Part shown: positions 10,755 to 23,904 of the stretch, one piece after another
Layout: each line of letters opens with the position of its first letter
How positions within the stretch are numbered: the stretch's first letter is position 1
Source of the DNA: Alisma plantago-aquatica
Taxonomy: Eukaryota; Streptophyta; Magnoliopsida; Alismatales; Alismataceae
Direction of reading: 5' to 3'
Length of the DNA stretch: 64,000 nt
Assembly (NCBI GenBank): GCA_963693085.1
Contig: OY856409.1
Coordinates: 1,621,907,211-1,621,971,210, forward strand
Notes under the pieces: generated by a model
Told to the model about the DNA's origin: nothing
Database searches by the model: none
What the model saw: the letters and a program-made list of their open reading frames with translations, nothing else
Program-made: the position numbers and the translations under genes

Positions 10755-13478
10755 TAAGATCATAAAAAAGAACTAGTGGGAAAGATGAAAAAGCCCCTTA
10801 CATCATGAAAAATAATAAACATAGAGACGAAGAAAGTAGTGCACCGGTTCATGTCCTCCATAAGGAGGTCAATAAGAGATTGACATGTGCCTTGGGAGGA
10901 CCATAGGCAATTTTCCTAAGCTCTAGTGATAATAATGAAGGATTATTATTTCTATGCACATTAAATGAGATGGGATATGTAATGTGTTGTGTGTTAAAGA
11001 AAAAAAATGAAACTATTACATGATTTGAAGTATCAGAAAGTTAAGTTTAGTGCCACGATACACAACATGATATTTAAAAACCTTTTATTCTTGCATTTTC
11101 ACATATGTTGTATGCACACGAAGGCTTGAGAAAGATCATTATGGGTCAATGCAAATTAAGCATGCTTGTATGAATTTAAGATATGTTATATTTTTGTATA
11201 ATTTGAGATGAAAGTTGTATTTGTATAAAATAGGCTCACTAGATCTCAGAGCAAATGACAATACATAAATTTATTGTAAGCAACATAGTACAAGGACATG
11301 GCCTAAAAGGCCATTCTTAATATATTAGGACTCGTAATAATCATGTTGAGACCTAAGAGCCCACATGTAATAGTTTTGACACATGGAGATGGCTCATTGT
11401 GCCAAAATTGTCCATCTAGATTGGCCTCGTATCGTTATGATGTAGGAAAGAGCATATTGATTTTATGGTTAAGATAGACCCCCAAATATGTTTCATCATG
11501 GGTTCTTATTTGGGATGGAGGGAGGGGAGATCAATAGAAAGGCAATAGTTTGAGCAAGTTGGGGGCAACACCTAAGACATATAAACTCATTATATATGCT
11601 TACTAATTTTTGGGCATATGAGGTTCTAGGCCATAGAGAGATATTTTTCTGTGAGAATTAGCAGGTGTTAATGTATTTGATTGTATGAATATCAACAAAA
11701 CTTCCTATTAGATTTTGATCTTGACATAAAAAAATATTAATTACTCTAGGATATGAGTGTGTTAACGTAAGGATTTCCATATATGGAGGGCAACTAGATA
11801 TAGGGGGTGTCTTTAAGGTCGAACGGTTATTATATTTAGGTCAAAGTATGTACAATATATGAATCCCTTAAGTGTAGGTTCCGGTAATTTGCACAGAGCT
11901 TAAGATAAGTGATACCATGGTCACTATGGTGCTTTGACATACGTTATTTGGGCCAATAGAGTATGATAATTTCTTTTCTATGTTAGTAGATTCTTGTAGG
12001 ACGTTTCTTTTGAATTGTCAACAGTCTTTCCGAATGATGAATATAGAGGTAGGTGACTTGCAAAATATGATGATAATTGTCATACAATTTCATTCGCATG
12101 GGTAAGTCATCTAGCTAGGTGATAGAGTATATTGCTCAAACTAAAATTTTTTCTAGCACTAGGATGTAGACACTTTTGGGTGATGAAATGGGCTACGAAG
12201 GTATTAGGTTAAGAAGGATGCGGGAGAAACCTTAAATATTAGAATAAATTTTAAGGTCCAAATAGTAAAACATATAGTGAAGACATGTGAATTTTGTGTG
12301 TTTACATTCCTAAAAAATGTTGAAAAACATGGACTATTATTTTAGTTTTGATAATATTTGTGACCAGTTATCTGAAGATCAAAAAGGTATTTTAAAAAAA
12401 TCAGTGATTGCATGTTGTGTAGGCCCTGAAGGTGAAGATCCTATTAGAAAATAGATGAGAAACCAACCAAGGAATAGAACAATAAAGATGATGAGTAGGG
12501 GGTCTTCCTATCAGGAGAAAATTCCATGGACACCATTTACCCGAGACATTGAGGCCCATAACTATATCTAGGAAAAAATTCCCATAGGCATGAACAAAGT
12601 CTTCTCAAAATCTACTTCTAGAGTTATAGGTTGTATTTACATTAGGAAATGAGTGAAAGATTCTTAGCGGGAAGGGGTAAGAATTCATGCATCAACTTTG
12701 TCATAGATGAAAGAGAACAAATTCCAGAATATGAGTTACCAAGCCTAAAACCAACCCTATTTGGATGGGTCATTTTGATGAACTTCATAGTAGTTATAAA
12801 ATGTTGATTTGAAATCTTTACTCAATTAAATTTGGTGCTTTTTTCTGTGAGGAAAATATCAGTGTTGTTACCTATGGACACAAGGACTACAAGGTTGGAT
12901 CTATAACTTAACAAGTAATTTATAAGCACACATATATCTACAAATACAAATTTTATACATCTCCACCAGCAATGATATAAATCTATGTAAAGGTCATATG
13001 ATCACAGTCATGTGGTAAGTTATGTCTCTTAAGAACAGATAATATTCATTCTCAATTAGTGGAGCTATAAGTACGAATGGTTTAGATATGTAGAGGCTAT
13101 ATAAATAGTTGAGATGGTTCTTATACAAGTAATGAAGGGTAATAATGTTACTTTTGAAGTAACCACCAAATATGAAATGATTGTTTTCATATATGTGATT
13201 TTCCAATATCTAGTCGTATCCTACAACTTAATTTTCTTTTGTAGACATTACAAAGTCACATGAATGAATTCTGATGTATTGTTAAACACTTTGATTCATA
13301 TAGTCTTATATTTTTGATACAATATAATATATTTTTGTTAATAAGTCTATCATGTACCTCAAATTGTTTGTTATTTATGATCTTGGAAGAGGAGTTATAA
13401 GGTTTGTTGATTCTTACAAATTGGTAAATCTATGACAACTCATGGGAAATATTTTTTTGGGTATCATAAAGGCACGAT
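10755..13478. other. Unassigned AT-rich sequence
   Basis: About 2.7 kb with no open frame above 70 codons, no structural RNA and no terminal repeats. The style of the sequence is like other decayed repeats in the window. It forms the left flank of the CACTA element. Confidence 0.5.
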
Positions 13479-14060
13479 CACTAGTACATAACCGACCTTT
13501 AGTGTCGGTTATTTAAGGCCTTTAGTGTCGGTTTCTAAGCGACACCTATGTGGGCGACGCTAAAAGCCCAACCGTTACGTGTCGGTTCAAAAATCGATGC
13601 CATAACCCTTCACGCGCCACCGAAAATGCTCCAGCAGGACACTATAGGCGCCAGTTATTAGATAAGAAACCGACGCCATATACCTTCGCACCACAGAAAG
13701 GGCGCCATCTTGGGCACTATCAGCGTCAGTTATTAGATACGAAACCGACGCCATATGCCTGAAATAGGTGTTAGTTATTTATATAAAAGTGACACTATAA
13801 CTATGTAGCGTCGATTTTATACAAATAATCGACGTGTATCTTTCATATCACTCCCAACACGGCCGTGCTGGCCAGCACGGCCGTGGTGTCTGGTCCGCTG
13901 CCACGGCTGTGCTGGCCAGCACGGCCGTAGTGTCTGGTCCGCTGCCACGGCCGTGCTGGCCAGCACGGCCGTAGTGTTAAGTAAATAGACGTCGGTTACG
14001 AGTAGAAACCGACACTGTAACTATGTGGCGTCGGTTTTATACAAATAACCGACACCTATT
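13479..14060 (-). repeat. CACTA left (3') terminal and subterminal repeats
   Basis: Starts at the CACTA terminus and continues with at least ten TGTCGGTT or AACCGAC units, often paired as inverted repeats with short spacers. Some units are mutated, for example ATCGACG. A GC-rich palindromic tandem repeat lies inside at 13858-13973. Between 14060 and the LINE lies non-coding 3' sequence of the CACTA. Confidence 0.88.
13858..13973. repeat. Three 44-bp units, each with a 28-bp palindrome
   Basis: The unit contains CACGGCCGTGCTGG joined to its own reverse complement, making a perfect 28-bp palindrome in copy 1 (13858-13885). Copies 2 (13902) and 3 (13946) have one or two changes. The spacer reads like GTGTCTGGTCCGCTGC. 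Related CACGGCCGTG palindromes lie at the other end of the same CACTA (28383-28458). Confidence 0.9.
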
Positions 14061-14445
14061 TTTTGTTTTTTTTTCTGTCAGTCTGCAGACCTACTGTATG
14101 GCTGGTCGTAGGATAAGAAACCTGCAGTTCAGTTATGAACTGTAGGTTTTACGATATCCATTGATATCAGCCAACAACAGGCCACAAACCTATAAAATTA
14201 ACAACAAAAATATTCACACATTTAGCAATGCAACATGCAGTTCCATTTGATTTTCACATTTGTGGGTTTCACTGTAAAACTATCCCCCCTACGAACCCTA
14301 GTTGCTCTGGCGACTGGCGAATGGCGGTGGGAATAATCCCTCTTCCTCGATGGAAAACCTAATCTCCCTAATGGTTACCCTTCCTCTTGCAGGTTCAAGG
14401 CGGGTTTGTGCAGGTTCTCGTCTCCGCAGACTCGGTTCCCCTGAG

Positions 14446-16145
14446 ATGGCAGAAGACTTAGTTACTCGGTGTGCACAACTGGGACTGGAGGACGACGATG
14501 AAGCAGACATCGTTGATCTTAGTTCGGAACAACAGGAGGGCAAGGAGAATCACGTCGGCCTGGCTCTGGACGCACGACTCCTAATGGACAGACCCTTCAA
14601 TTTCTGGGCAATGAAAAGAACGATGACACAGGCCTGGGCTCTATCGCACAAGGTGTTGTTCAAGCAGGTGGATTCGGTGGTTTTCATTATACAATTCCTA
14701 CACTGGAAGGATAAGAAGAAGGTCCTTGAAGGTGGCCCGTGGAACTTCGAGAATAGGCTTCTTCTCACGAAGGAGATTGAGGACGGCGACAGGCCGGAGA
14801 CAATGTTGATTAAAGATTGTGCCTTTTGGATCCGGCTATATGGTCTTCCTTTGTGTCACAGATCGGAAGGTGCTATACGCTTGATTGCTGGCAAGATCGG
14901 GACTGTGATGGCAGTTGATAGAGATGAACTGGGCTGGGAGGTGGCGCCTAGAATCCGAGTAGGATTGGACGTTACCAAGCCGCTGAAGAGGGTGCAACAG
15001 ATTAAAGATAAAGCGGGCAATGTTATCCCGCTGGAGATCAAGTATGAAAGGCTACCAAAATTTTGCTTCCTATGTGGTCTGCTAGGTCATGTGGACAAGG
15101 ACTGCACGATTGAGGCGGAGGGGAAGATACGACGCGGAACTGGGGGGCCTGGCTTAAGGCCTCGCCGAGGAAACCACGACTAACGGTGGCGGAGGAGATC
15201 TATGGTGAAGGCACGACGAAGAGAGCTCTTACTTTCATTACCAAACCAGAGACCATGGCTCCTTTGCACCTGTCACTGAGGGAAGGCGGCGGCGGGAGCG
15301 GGAGGGAAGAGAGTAGCGAAATGTCAAGGAGAGGCGAGGAAAACCCTAGGATGATGGGGGTGAAGGAGCGACAATGTGCAGCAACTCTACATGGCAACGA
15401 CAGGGAGCAGCCGAGCACCGAGGGTTTGTGCAGAAACCCTAGGTGGGAGGTTAGTGATGCACGGGCTAGTCTGTCGGCGGAGATGACAGCAACCGAAGAG
15501 CCGACGGGAATACAAAATCCAATGTTGAGCGTCGACAGTACTCAAGTGAAGGAGGGTGCGGAGATCACCCTAGTGTCCCCAACCATCCAGAACTTGAAGA
15601 AAGCCAGTAGCTGCTCGCAGGGGTCGGAGGGGGGACCTGAGGGTGTAGTGGTAGTTACAGATAATGAAGTGCTGACGGTGTTGTCCAGGGCGATCGATCT
15701 GCATACTGGTGGCCACACAGCTGACGAGGGGTCGTACATAGCACAGCAGGGGCTTCAAGAGCAATCCGAGAGGATCATCGGCTTTGAAGGTGGATGGGTG
15801 GAAACACGGAAGTTGACGAGGAGCCAAAACAAGAAAACCTCTCCTCGCCGGATGGAAGGAAGGGTGACAGCTGAGAAGAGGAAGGAGTTGAAGCTACGGA
15901 AACCATATATTGTCAGAAGGAGAAATCTAGTGCAGGAGGACGAACCAAATCTTGATGCTGATCTGAGGAAAAGTATTGGGAAGAGAATCAGGCCAGAGGA
16001 TCCCATGATCGTGGATGAGACTGGGTGCAATACAAACGGTGAAGTATCAAAGAAGCAGGCTACGGGAAAGGAGACAGAACAATCGGGATGGCTCACATCT
16101 CAAGTAGCGGGCTCTGGTGTTGACCGAGCTCGCGAACAGAAATGA
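14446..16145 (+). pseudogene. LINE ORF1 (DUF4283 and CCHC zinc knuckle), frameshifted
   Basis: ORF1 of plant L1 elements makes an RNA-binding protein that coats the element's RNA. I start at the ATG at 14446 (MAEDLVTRC), which fits the family better than the ATG at 14302. The DUF4283-like region follows (WKDKKKVLEGGPWNFEN), then the zinc knuckle CFLCGLLGHVDKDC at about 15064-15105. Just after it, near 15120-15140, a single-base shift moves the family's conserved W(L/I)(R/K)A-type segment into another frame. That frame then stays open to 16145. The C-terminal part is basic and low in conserved features. The final TGA overlaps the ORF2 start as ATGA. The frame from 15186 has no ATG of its own, so it is the rest of ORF1 and not a separate gene. 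Confidence 0.88.
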
Positions 16146-19100
16146 AAATATTAGCATGGAACTGCCAGGGTATGGGTAAACCTAGCAGTTCGGACGCCCT
16201 CCGGAGCTGGTGCTGGAGGGAACGCCCATCCTTGGTCTTCATCTCGGAGTCCAAGATTGGTGACACGCAGCTGGAAAAAGTTCGCAGGAAATGTGGCTTC
16301 ACGGAAGGGGTATGCATCCCTAGTGTGGGGCGAGCGGGGGGTCTTGGGATGTGGTGGAAGGATATTGATGTGATGTTGATCTCTTTCTCACAAAGGCACA
16401 TGGATCTGACAGTCAAGGATGTTGTGAATAACTCAACTTGGAGAGATATTGGTATCTATGGGTGGTCCGAGCAAGCAAACAAGTACAGGACTTGGGATCT
16501 AATGAGGGAATTAAAAGCACAAAGCACTCTTCTGGTTATTTTCTTTGGCGATTTAATGAAATTACATCGAACGAAGAGAAACTCGAGGGCCCACCAAAAG
16601 CTGAGAGGTGGCTTCAGGATTTCCGTGACGCCATTGATGATTGTGATCTCCTTGATCTTGGTTTTTTAGGTAGCCCCTTCACTTGGGAAAGGGGGCTTAC
16701 TATGGAGACATTGGTTCGAGAAAGATTGGATAGGGCACTGGCTACGTTTGAGTGGAGACAGATGTTCAGTTACTGCAAAATTCTCCATTTACCGAGATAT
16801 AAATCTGACCACTCACCGATCATCATCTCTTTTGACAAACAACGTGAGAAGGACAAGAAGAAGGAGAGATATTTCCGTTTTGAGCCGTTTTGGCTACAGG
16901 ACCCGGAATGTGGACAGATTATAGAAGATTCCTGGGTACAAGGGATGGGGGTGGTCTACAGGAAAAAATTGCAGGGTGTGGCTTGAAACTTGAAGAATGG
17001 GCGGAGAAAAAATCCAGACATATGAAGAAGATGATAAAAGAGACAGAAGACTTACTGAAAAAAGAACAAGCAAAGACACCTGATAATGTAGTTCTGAAAA
17101 GGTGTGAAGATCTCTCAAAGAAACTAGAATACTGGCATAGACTAAAGGATGACTACTGGTGTGCTCGTGCTAGAGTTAATGAAATGAAGGGTGGGGAAAA
17201 GAATACAAAATATTTCCATCTTAAGGCATCTCATAGGAAAAGGAGAAATCATATAGCTGGTCTCAAAGATGATGAGGGGAAGTGGTGCACCGAGGAGAAA
17301 GATATCACTGCGGTAATCCTTAATTTTTTTGACAAGCTTTTTAAAACCAGTAATCCCTCGGGTTTTGAGGAAGCTACCATTGGTATCACTAGACAGGTTT
17401 CTGACGATATGAATGTCTTGCTTGAGAAAGATATAGTTGATGAAGAAATCCTTGCAGCCCTATAGCAAATGCATCCAAACAAAGCCCCAGGTCTCGATGG
17501 TATGAAAGCAATGTTTTTTCAAAAATTCTGGAATATTGTTGGGAAGGATGTATCAAGTTACATTAAAGGGTGGTGGAAAGGCGAAGTTTCTATTGATGAG
17601 GTGAACTCGACTCTTTTTGTGCTTATACCAAAGGTGGAACATCTGAAGGACATGGCTGAATATCGTCCTATAAGTTTGTGCAATGTGGTGTACAAAATCG
17701 TCACAAAGGTCATGGCAAACAGGCTGAAGCCTATGATGGACAGGATTATCTCACAGAATCAGAGTGCTTTTATTCCAGGCAGGATGATCACAGATAACGC
17801 CCTCATCGCTTATGAGCTGTTTCACAAAATGAAAAAAAGGAGCCAATAGGAAGAAGGGGAGTATGGCGATTAAACTTGATATGTCAAAAGCCTATGATAG
17901 GGTCAAATGGAGTTTTCTCGATTATGTTATGATCAAGATGGGCTTCTCATCCTTGTGGCGACGTCGAGTTCTGGATTGTGTTTCCTCAGTTAGCCATTCC
18001 TTTGCCATCAATGGGGACCGATCTTCGGAGATGAAGCCATCCCGCGGCCTGCGATAGGGTGACCCTCTCTCCCCATATCTCTTTATCTTATGTGCTGAAG
18101 CTTTTTCTACAGCTATTATTCATGCTTCTGCCAGCAAGAGCGTGCACGGGCTTAGCGTGTGCCGCCTTGCTCCACGTATTTCTCACTTGTTATTTGCAGA
18201 TGACAGTATCCTCTTCACTAGAGCAACTCAGAATGAATGCTTGACCATAGCTAATATTATTGGCCAATATGAACAAGCATCGGGCCAGAAAATCAACTAT
18301 GACAAGACTGAGGTTGTCTTCAGTAAAGTAGTTACTCTGGATGTTCGTCAAAGTTTGTAGGAAATTCTCAATGTGAGAGAAGTGGACAAGCATGCCAAGT
18401 ACTTGGGTCTTCCTACTGCTATTGGAAGGTCAAAGCGACTAGTTTTCAGCTTTGTTAAGGAGCGAGTCTGGAAGAAGTTACAGGGATGGAAGGAAAAATT
18501 TCTATCTAAGCCGGGGAAAGAGGTTCTCATTAAATCGATCGCATAGGCCATTCTGTCATATATTATGAGTGTGTTCCAACTTCCTTCGATGCTTATTCAA
18601 GAGATCCATAGTTGTGTGGCCAATTTTTGGTGGGGAGCAAAGGGAAACGAGAGGAAGATAGCTTGGCAATGTTGGGAGCGGCTATGCAAACCAAAAAAAA
18701 CAGGCGGCATGGGTTTTAGAGACCTACATAGCTTCAATCAGGCTCTTCTTGCAAAACAAGTATGGAGGTTACTTGTAAAGCCGACCTCTCTAGTATCATA
18801 GGTTCTCAAAGCAAGATATTACCCACGTTCATCCATTTTGGAAGCACACAGAGGATACAACCCGAGCTACACATGGAGGAGTTTGTGGGGAGCGAAGGCA
18901 TTGGTTTGTGAAGGGGTGAGCTGGAGGGTGGGTGACGGAGAACTAGTAGACCTATGGAAGACCAGATGGGTGATGAACCTACAAGGCTCGTTGCGAGATT
19001 TCTATCTGGAGGCACATGAGGCATACCCGTCATTACGGGTCAGCGACCTTTTTGATCGGGACAACTGCATTTGGAAGGAAGAGGAGGTTCGTTCTATTTT

Positions 19101-20244
19101 TCTGCAAGCTGCCGCAGATGCCATAGTTTCCACACCGCTCAGCTCGAGGAGACCATCCGACACACCCTTCTGGTGACCGAGGCCGAGGGGTGACTTCACG
19201 ACCCGCTCAGCTTATTGGTTGGGTCATCTTAGCAGTGAGGAGTACCTACGGAGCCGTAGGGAGAAGGGTGAACCGATATGGAAATGGATCTGGAAGACAC
19301 AGTGGCCACCGCGTCTCGCGCATTTTCTGTGGCAGGTTTGTACGGGCAGTATGGCCACGATGGGTAGGCTCTATGATCATCATTGCGATGTGGACTTCCG
19401 TTGTCCAATATGTCACACGGAGAAATAGACCATTGATCATCTGTTGTTCGAGTGTCCAGAGGTGCGGCAGCTGTGGAATGACCACCCACTGAAGGAGAAG
19501 ATACTACAGCCAGGCAACCATCATCTAGCTGACCGGCTTCAGTACTTTGCGGATAATCTTTCCGGTGAGGAGCTGGAGATGGCAGCCGTTGTGTGGTGGG
19601 GGCTGTGGCACTGGAGAAATTGGCGGGTGTTTGATCAGGAGATCACGGAGAAGCGGACTATCATCAGCAGGTATACGGGCATCATCGGCGAGTACAAGGA
19701 TACCATGGTGGCGGCCATCACCGGCGATGCGGCACGTGAGCAGCCACAGCTGCATCGTTGGAGGAGACCGGCCCGGGAGAGCCTGAAACTGAATACTGAC
19801 GTCCCTATGGGTCCTCATGGCTTGATCGGGCTTGGAGGTGTGCTGCGCGACCACTCGGGGAGGGTGGTCGAATCCTTCAGGCTGCGGCGGGAAGCAACTG
19901 TGGCGGTGGAGATGGGAGAGGCTCTCGCTCTTCTTTTCTGTTTGCGGCGTGCAGCGGCGATGGGGTGCACGGACCTGATCTGCGAGTCAGATTCTCAAGT
20001 CCTACAACTGGAACTCATTGGATCGACGCAACGCTTGGATCATTTGGGTCTTATTTTAGATGATATACGAAACTTAGCTCTGTCTTTTGCTACTATTTCT
20101 TTTGTTTTTTCTCCTAGGAGCTGTAATAAAGTTGCTCACGCCATGGCCAAATGGGCTCTGGTTGATGACAACGACTATGGACAGATTGGAGAAATGGTAC
20201 CTCCTTCCATCTCTCCGCTGGTTTTGTATGATTCTGGTGATTAG
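16142..20244 (+). pseudogene. LINE ORF2: endonuclease, reverse transcriptase, zf-RVT, RNase H
   Basis: About 1,370 codons, normal for plant L1. In order: an AP-type endonuclease from MKILAWNCQGMG to SDHSPI at about 16805; reverse transcriptase from NKAPGLDG (17480) through SAFIPGR, LDMSKAYDRVKWSF and the catalytic FADD (18193-18204); the zf-RVT region (about 19190-19480); and an RNase H-like C-terminus (about 19780-20190). Defects are frameshifts near 16550 (in the endonuclease GDFNE motif), 16930-16980 and 17835-17860, plus stops at 17463, 18055, 18358, 18544, 18799, 19174 and 19426. Several stops are TAG where relatives carry Gln. From 17863 to 20244 the frame shifts no further. The start overlaps the ORF1 stop, suggesting coupled translation in the ancestor. 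Confidence 0.93.
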
Positions 20245-20487
20245 TTGAATACAGGACCAGTCCTTAACCTAAAAAAAAAATTGATTTTCACATTTAGAAA
20301 CATTCATGTAGCTAGCAATCTGTAGTTCCATTCATTTTCACATTCACACATATAGAAACATTCATATAGGAACCAACAGATTCATTCATTTTCACTCAGA
20401 CACATGTAGAAACATCCAAACATATAGAAACATTCACACATATATTATAATTCAGAAATTCATTTACAAAATATCATTCTTTAGTCA

Positions 20488-23400
20488 TTATTCGCTATCA
20501 ACATCCCAATTATATCCTAAATCCCCCACTACTTGTATGGTTGTTGCCCATTCTTCTCTTACTTCATTCAATTCTCGTGTCGTATAGAGAGCATGTACAT
20601 TTGGTAAGGCCGTTCCTATAGTGTGGTCAATTTTAAACACCTGTAAAGAGAATGATGTATATATATAATTAATGAGCTATAAATAAGATTGATATATTTC
20701 ATATTATCTAATGAGACTATATAATACCTCAGCAATACAATCGATATCCATTACGGCATATTTGATAATCATGTGCATAAATTGCATCACATAGTATCCA
20801 CATACCCATCCGTTGTCTTGTGTAGCACACTATAAATTCAAACATACAAAATATTAAAAAATACAACTAATTAAGCACTGCTCACATAAATAATATATAC
20901 ATATATTGCAGTCGGGAACTTACTTTCACGTTCTTCCAAATTATTGGCTGGTTCTTTTTCGTGGGGACCTTTCCTCCAGCCTTTTTGAACTCATCAAAAC
21001 CCCTACATGTTAATGTAACACAGTACATTGCATAATTAAATAGTAATGTAATAACATATGTTAACGGATATGAAAATGAAATATTTCTCACCAGAATAAT
21101 GCCATTTTCATTATGTGTCCATATTTTGTATTCAATTTACTCCCCTTAGGATCTAGATAATAGACAGTGAACGTCTCGGGGATAATAACCAGTAACTCCC
21201 AATGCATACCACTAGAGGTAAAAAAGTTAAAAATTAATAACTCAAAATCCACAATAAAAATGTAATTTTCTTAAGTCCAAATTATAATAAGCAAAGTAAA
21301 CTTACTCTACATTGAATGGAGCCATTATCATCGTCTTCTTATTTTGAGCAAAAATTGAAAAAGCCTCACAACAGTATTGTTGAACTGACGGAGGGTCTTT
21401 AGCTACTAGACTAATCAAAGATGGAATCAAAAATCCTACATGTTCGAATGCAAAATCTGCACATATCTTGTCTAAGTAGCTGCAAAATATGTATTAATTA
21501 CGCATGCATTAATAAATAAGAAACCAGATCACCAGATCCTACACAAGGTATATTGATGTATAAAGAAGATCCCACCTTATCCATAGCTCTATCACAGATG
21601 TATTTAACCAATCATATTGAAACAACTCCAAAATATCTTGTATAAATAGTTTGCTTTCGTATGATTGACCTGCAATATCTGAATCTATAAAAATAGTTAT
21701 AGGGAAATTTATATCATGTTCGCCTAACCATATTGCCATACCCCTACAGTTAGGACCTAACGGGACAGTTAGGTCCTATGGAACCCAACTGGGTAATGTA
21801 GGAGGTGGAAGTGGAGGCCTAGATGTTGTGGGTGTCTTCTTTTTAACATGTATATATATATAATAATTTCAGATCAACTGACATCATATACACACACTAA
21901 CAATTTAACGTAATGTAAATTTACCATACAATTTTAGTAAAGATGACATCCGCTTTTAGCCACAATATCACTCCGCCTTCTGCCTCACCAAGCGTTTCAC
22001 AATCTGGGTGGGCATATGGCAATGGAAGATCCATCCACTTGGGGAATATATGTATCGGGCTCACACGAATCCAACCAGTTGGTAATGGAGACCCGTAAAA
22101 CATTTCCCCTGGTAGGGATGGGTAAGCCGATGCCTCTACAATGACATATTCATTAACTTTTAGACGGCATGGCTTCAACCCCTACAAATTTTTGTGTAAA
22201 GAATGTTATATATATATATATATATCATCTTGAAAACATATCATCTTGAATTAAAAAACTAGTTACTATGTCATAAAAATACTTACAGCGGATTTGCTAG
22301 GTGGTGGGTCTACAGGATTACTCCCAACCTCTACAGTAGGAGTATAGCCTACAGTAGGAGACACGATAGGTACTGTCTGGTAAGTGGCAGTCTGAGATGC
22401 CTGCCACTTTTTCATTGCTTCTTCGAGTTTCCTATCAAATAGCTTATCTACCTATACATGGATAAAAGAAACGTCAAATTCTAATTATTGAATTCTCTTT
22501 TACAGTAACATCTACAAGGAAAAAATATGTTACCTCTTCTTGTGAAAGTCGCACTTTTGGGACATGTTTGCGTTGAGATGGCCCAAAAAAAACTTTGATG
22601 CCCACACCAGCGCCTGCAGCCCTAACACGCCTAGGATGCTTTGGGTTACCCAGAGCAACTGTCAATTCATCCCTTGTGCCCTCAGGGATGAACTTGCCTT
22701 GTTTCCTCAACTCGTACAGCTCCCGCTAATCACCAAAACAAAAATTTGTAATTAAGCAAACACCACAAATAATCAATATTCGAACGATTTCTGTAAGAGT
22801 TGTATTTTACCATTTTGCAGCCGCCTCAGCATTTGCGGGCTTCCTTATTTCTCCCTTCTTATTTTTCCTCCCAACTATCTAGATATCATGGCGAGGCAGA
22901 TGTGTGCTACCTATAGTGGAGGACTCCTGAGTAGCAGCAGACTGAGCAGTAGCCTCAGACTGTAGTCTTTGGCGAATGCCTGCATACCCCTTTGGACCCA
23001 TTGTGTGGTCATGCACATTCAATGCACACCTTGATCTTTATGCCTCACTGAGGGCCTAGTTAGTATGCACATTAATGATTTGGCTAGTAACAGTAAATGT
23101 TAATCTTGAATAAGTGAATACAACATATATTAATGAGATTGGGATTGACGCCTAATACCTTGAATTCATCCGTTTGTCTTGAAGCAACAAACGCGTCCCA
23201 TTCTTCTTTATCCAGGAAGTTCCACTGTTCAATGGCTGTCTTCTTCCTCTTGTCAGCTTCTTTTATGTATTCTCGGGTGAGATTTGTCCTATAGTTCCTT
23301 AGGACTCTCCCACAGTGTTGCATCACACATTTACGATGCAGCTTTTCATCCAATTCAAATATACTCTGCAAATTAGAATTGCTATTAACTAGTATCCAAA

Positions 23401-23897
23401 AAAATAGTAATCTAAAAAATAAAATTGCAAATTAATAATAACTCACGCATAAATCCTTCCATATTACGTCTTTCTTCTCCATAGAAACTTTATGCCAAGA
23501 ATCTATCTTACAACCGCAATGGCTACGAGTAACATACCTAAGATATGAAACAAATGAATTGCGATTCACACCAGATGCATTTCCTGCATTATCAAAATCC
23601 ACAACAAGTTTGGTTCCATTGCCCTTTTGTGCTATTAACTTCTTCATCATAGTGATGCCCCTTCTTCTGTCAACTTTTTGGTGTTTCTAATCAAGTGCCT
23701 CAAGTGCTTCAGATGGTACATAGGCATCATCAACCTAAAATTTGACAAAATAAACATATTTACAAGATATAACCATAAATGGACATATAGATATAAATAT
23801 ATGATATATTTTTAAAACTTACATTGTGAGGCGGCGCATTGATGTCCTCACCCTCACGGTATTCATCAGCACAGTCATCAGAAGAATGCTCAGCCAT
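20488..23897 (-). pseudogene. CACTA second gene: Transposase_24/TNP1-like protein with C-terminal Ulp1-like protease
   Basis: A multi-exon leftward gene. The first visible exon starts at the ATG at 23897 (MAEHSSDDC), just after an AG acceptor. Further exons lie at about 23447-23735, 23159-23367, 22812-23055, 22530-22722, 22285-22455, 21925-22182 and 20488-21760. Exon 23159-23367 (EWDAFVASRQTDEFK) and GNPKHPRRVR near 22640 match the En/Spm-type plant transposase family PF03004. The C-terminus reads as a C48/Ulp1 cysteine protease: His in MHWELLVI (21202-21204), Asp in YYLDP (21151-21153), Gln and Cys in QDNGWVCGYY (Gln 20818, Cys 20800-20802). Exon borders are inferred. At least two in-frame TAG codons (about 23690 and 22880) interrupt it. 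Ulp1-like domains are known from other plant DNA transposons; their role is unsettled. Confidence 0.8.
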
Positions 23898-23904
23898 CTG
23901 AAAA

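Larger units (their letters stand above)
14262..20280 (+). mobile_element. Full-length L1-type LINE inserted in the CACTA
   Basis: A perfect 15-bp target duplication, TTGATTTTCACATTT, flanks it (14247-14261 and 20281-20295), and a 10-A tail ends at 20280. Between these lie a short 5' leader, ORF1 and ORF2 in standard plant L1 order. A perfect target duplication with both ORFs present points to a complete insertion by target-primed reverse transcription. The reading frames are broken at many points, so it is dead. It lies in the 3' untranslated part of the CACTA's leftward gene. Confidence 0.95.

Noticed and set aside
14302..14448. LINE ORF1 starting at the ATG at 14302
   Set aside because: The protein before MAEDLV has no family similarity; the downstream ATG at 14446 fits plant L1 ORF1 starts better.
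15186..16145. Separate gene starting at GTG 15186
   Set aside because: No ATG, and the same frame is already open upstream with ORF1-like sequence; it is the frameshifted end of LINE ORF1.
18842..19854. Minus-strand and alternate-frame ORFs across the LINE
   Set aside because: They are shadows of ORF2, which reads through the same bases with clear RT, zf-RVT and RNase H similarity.
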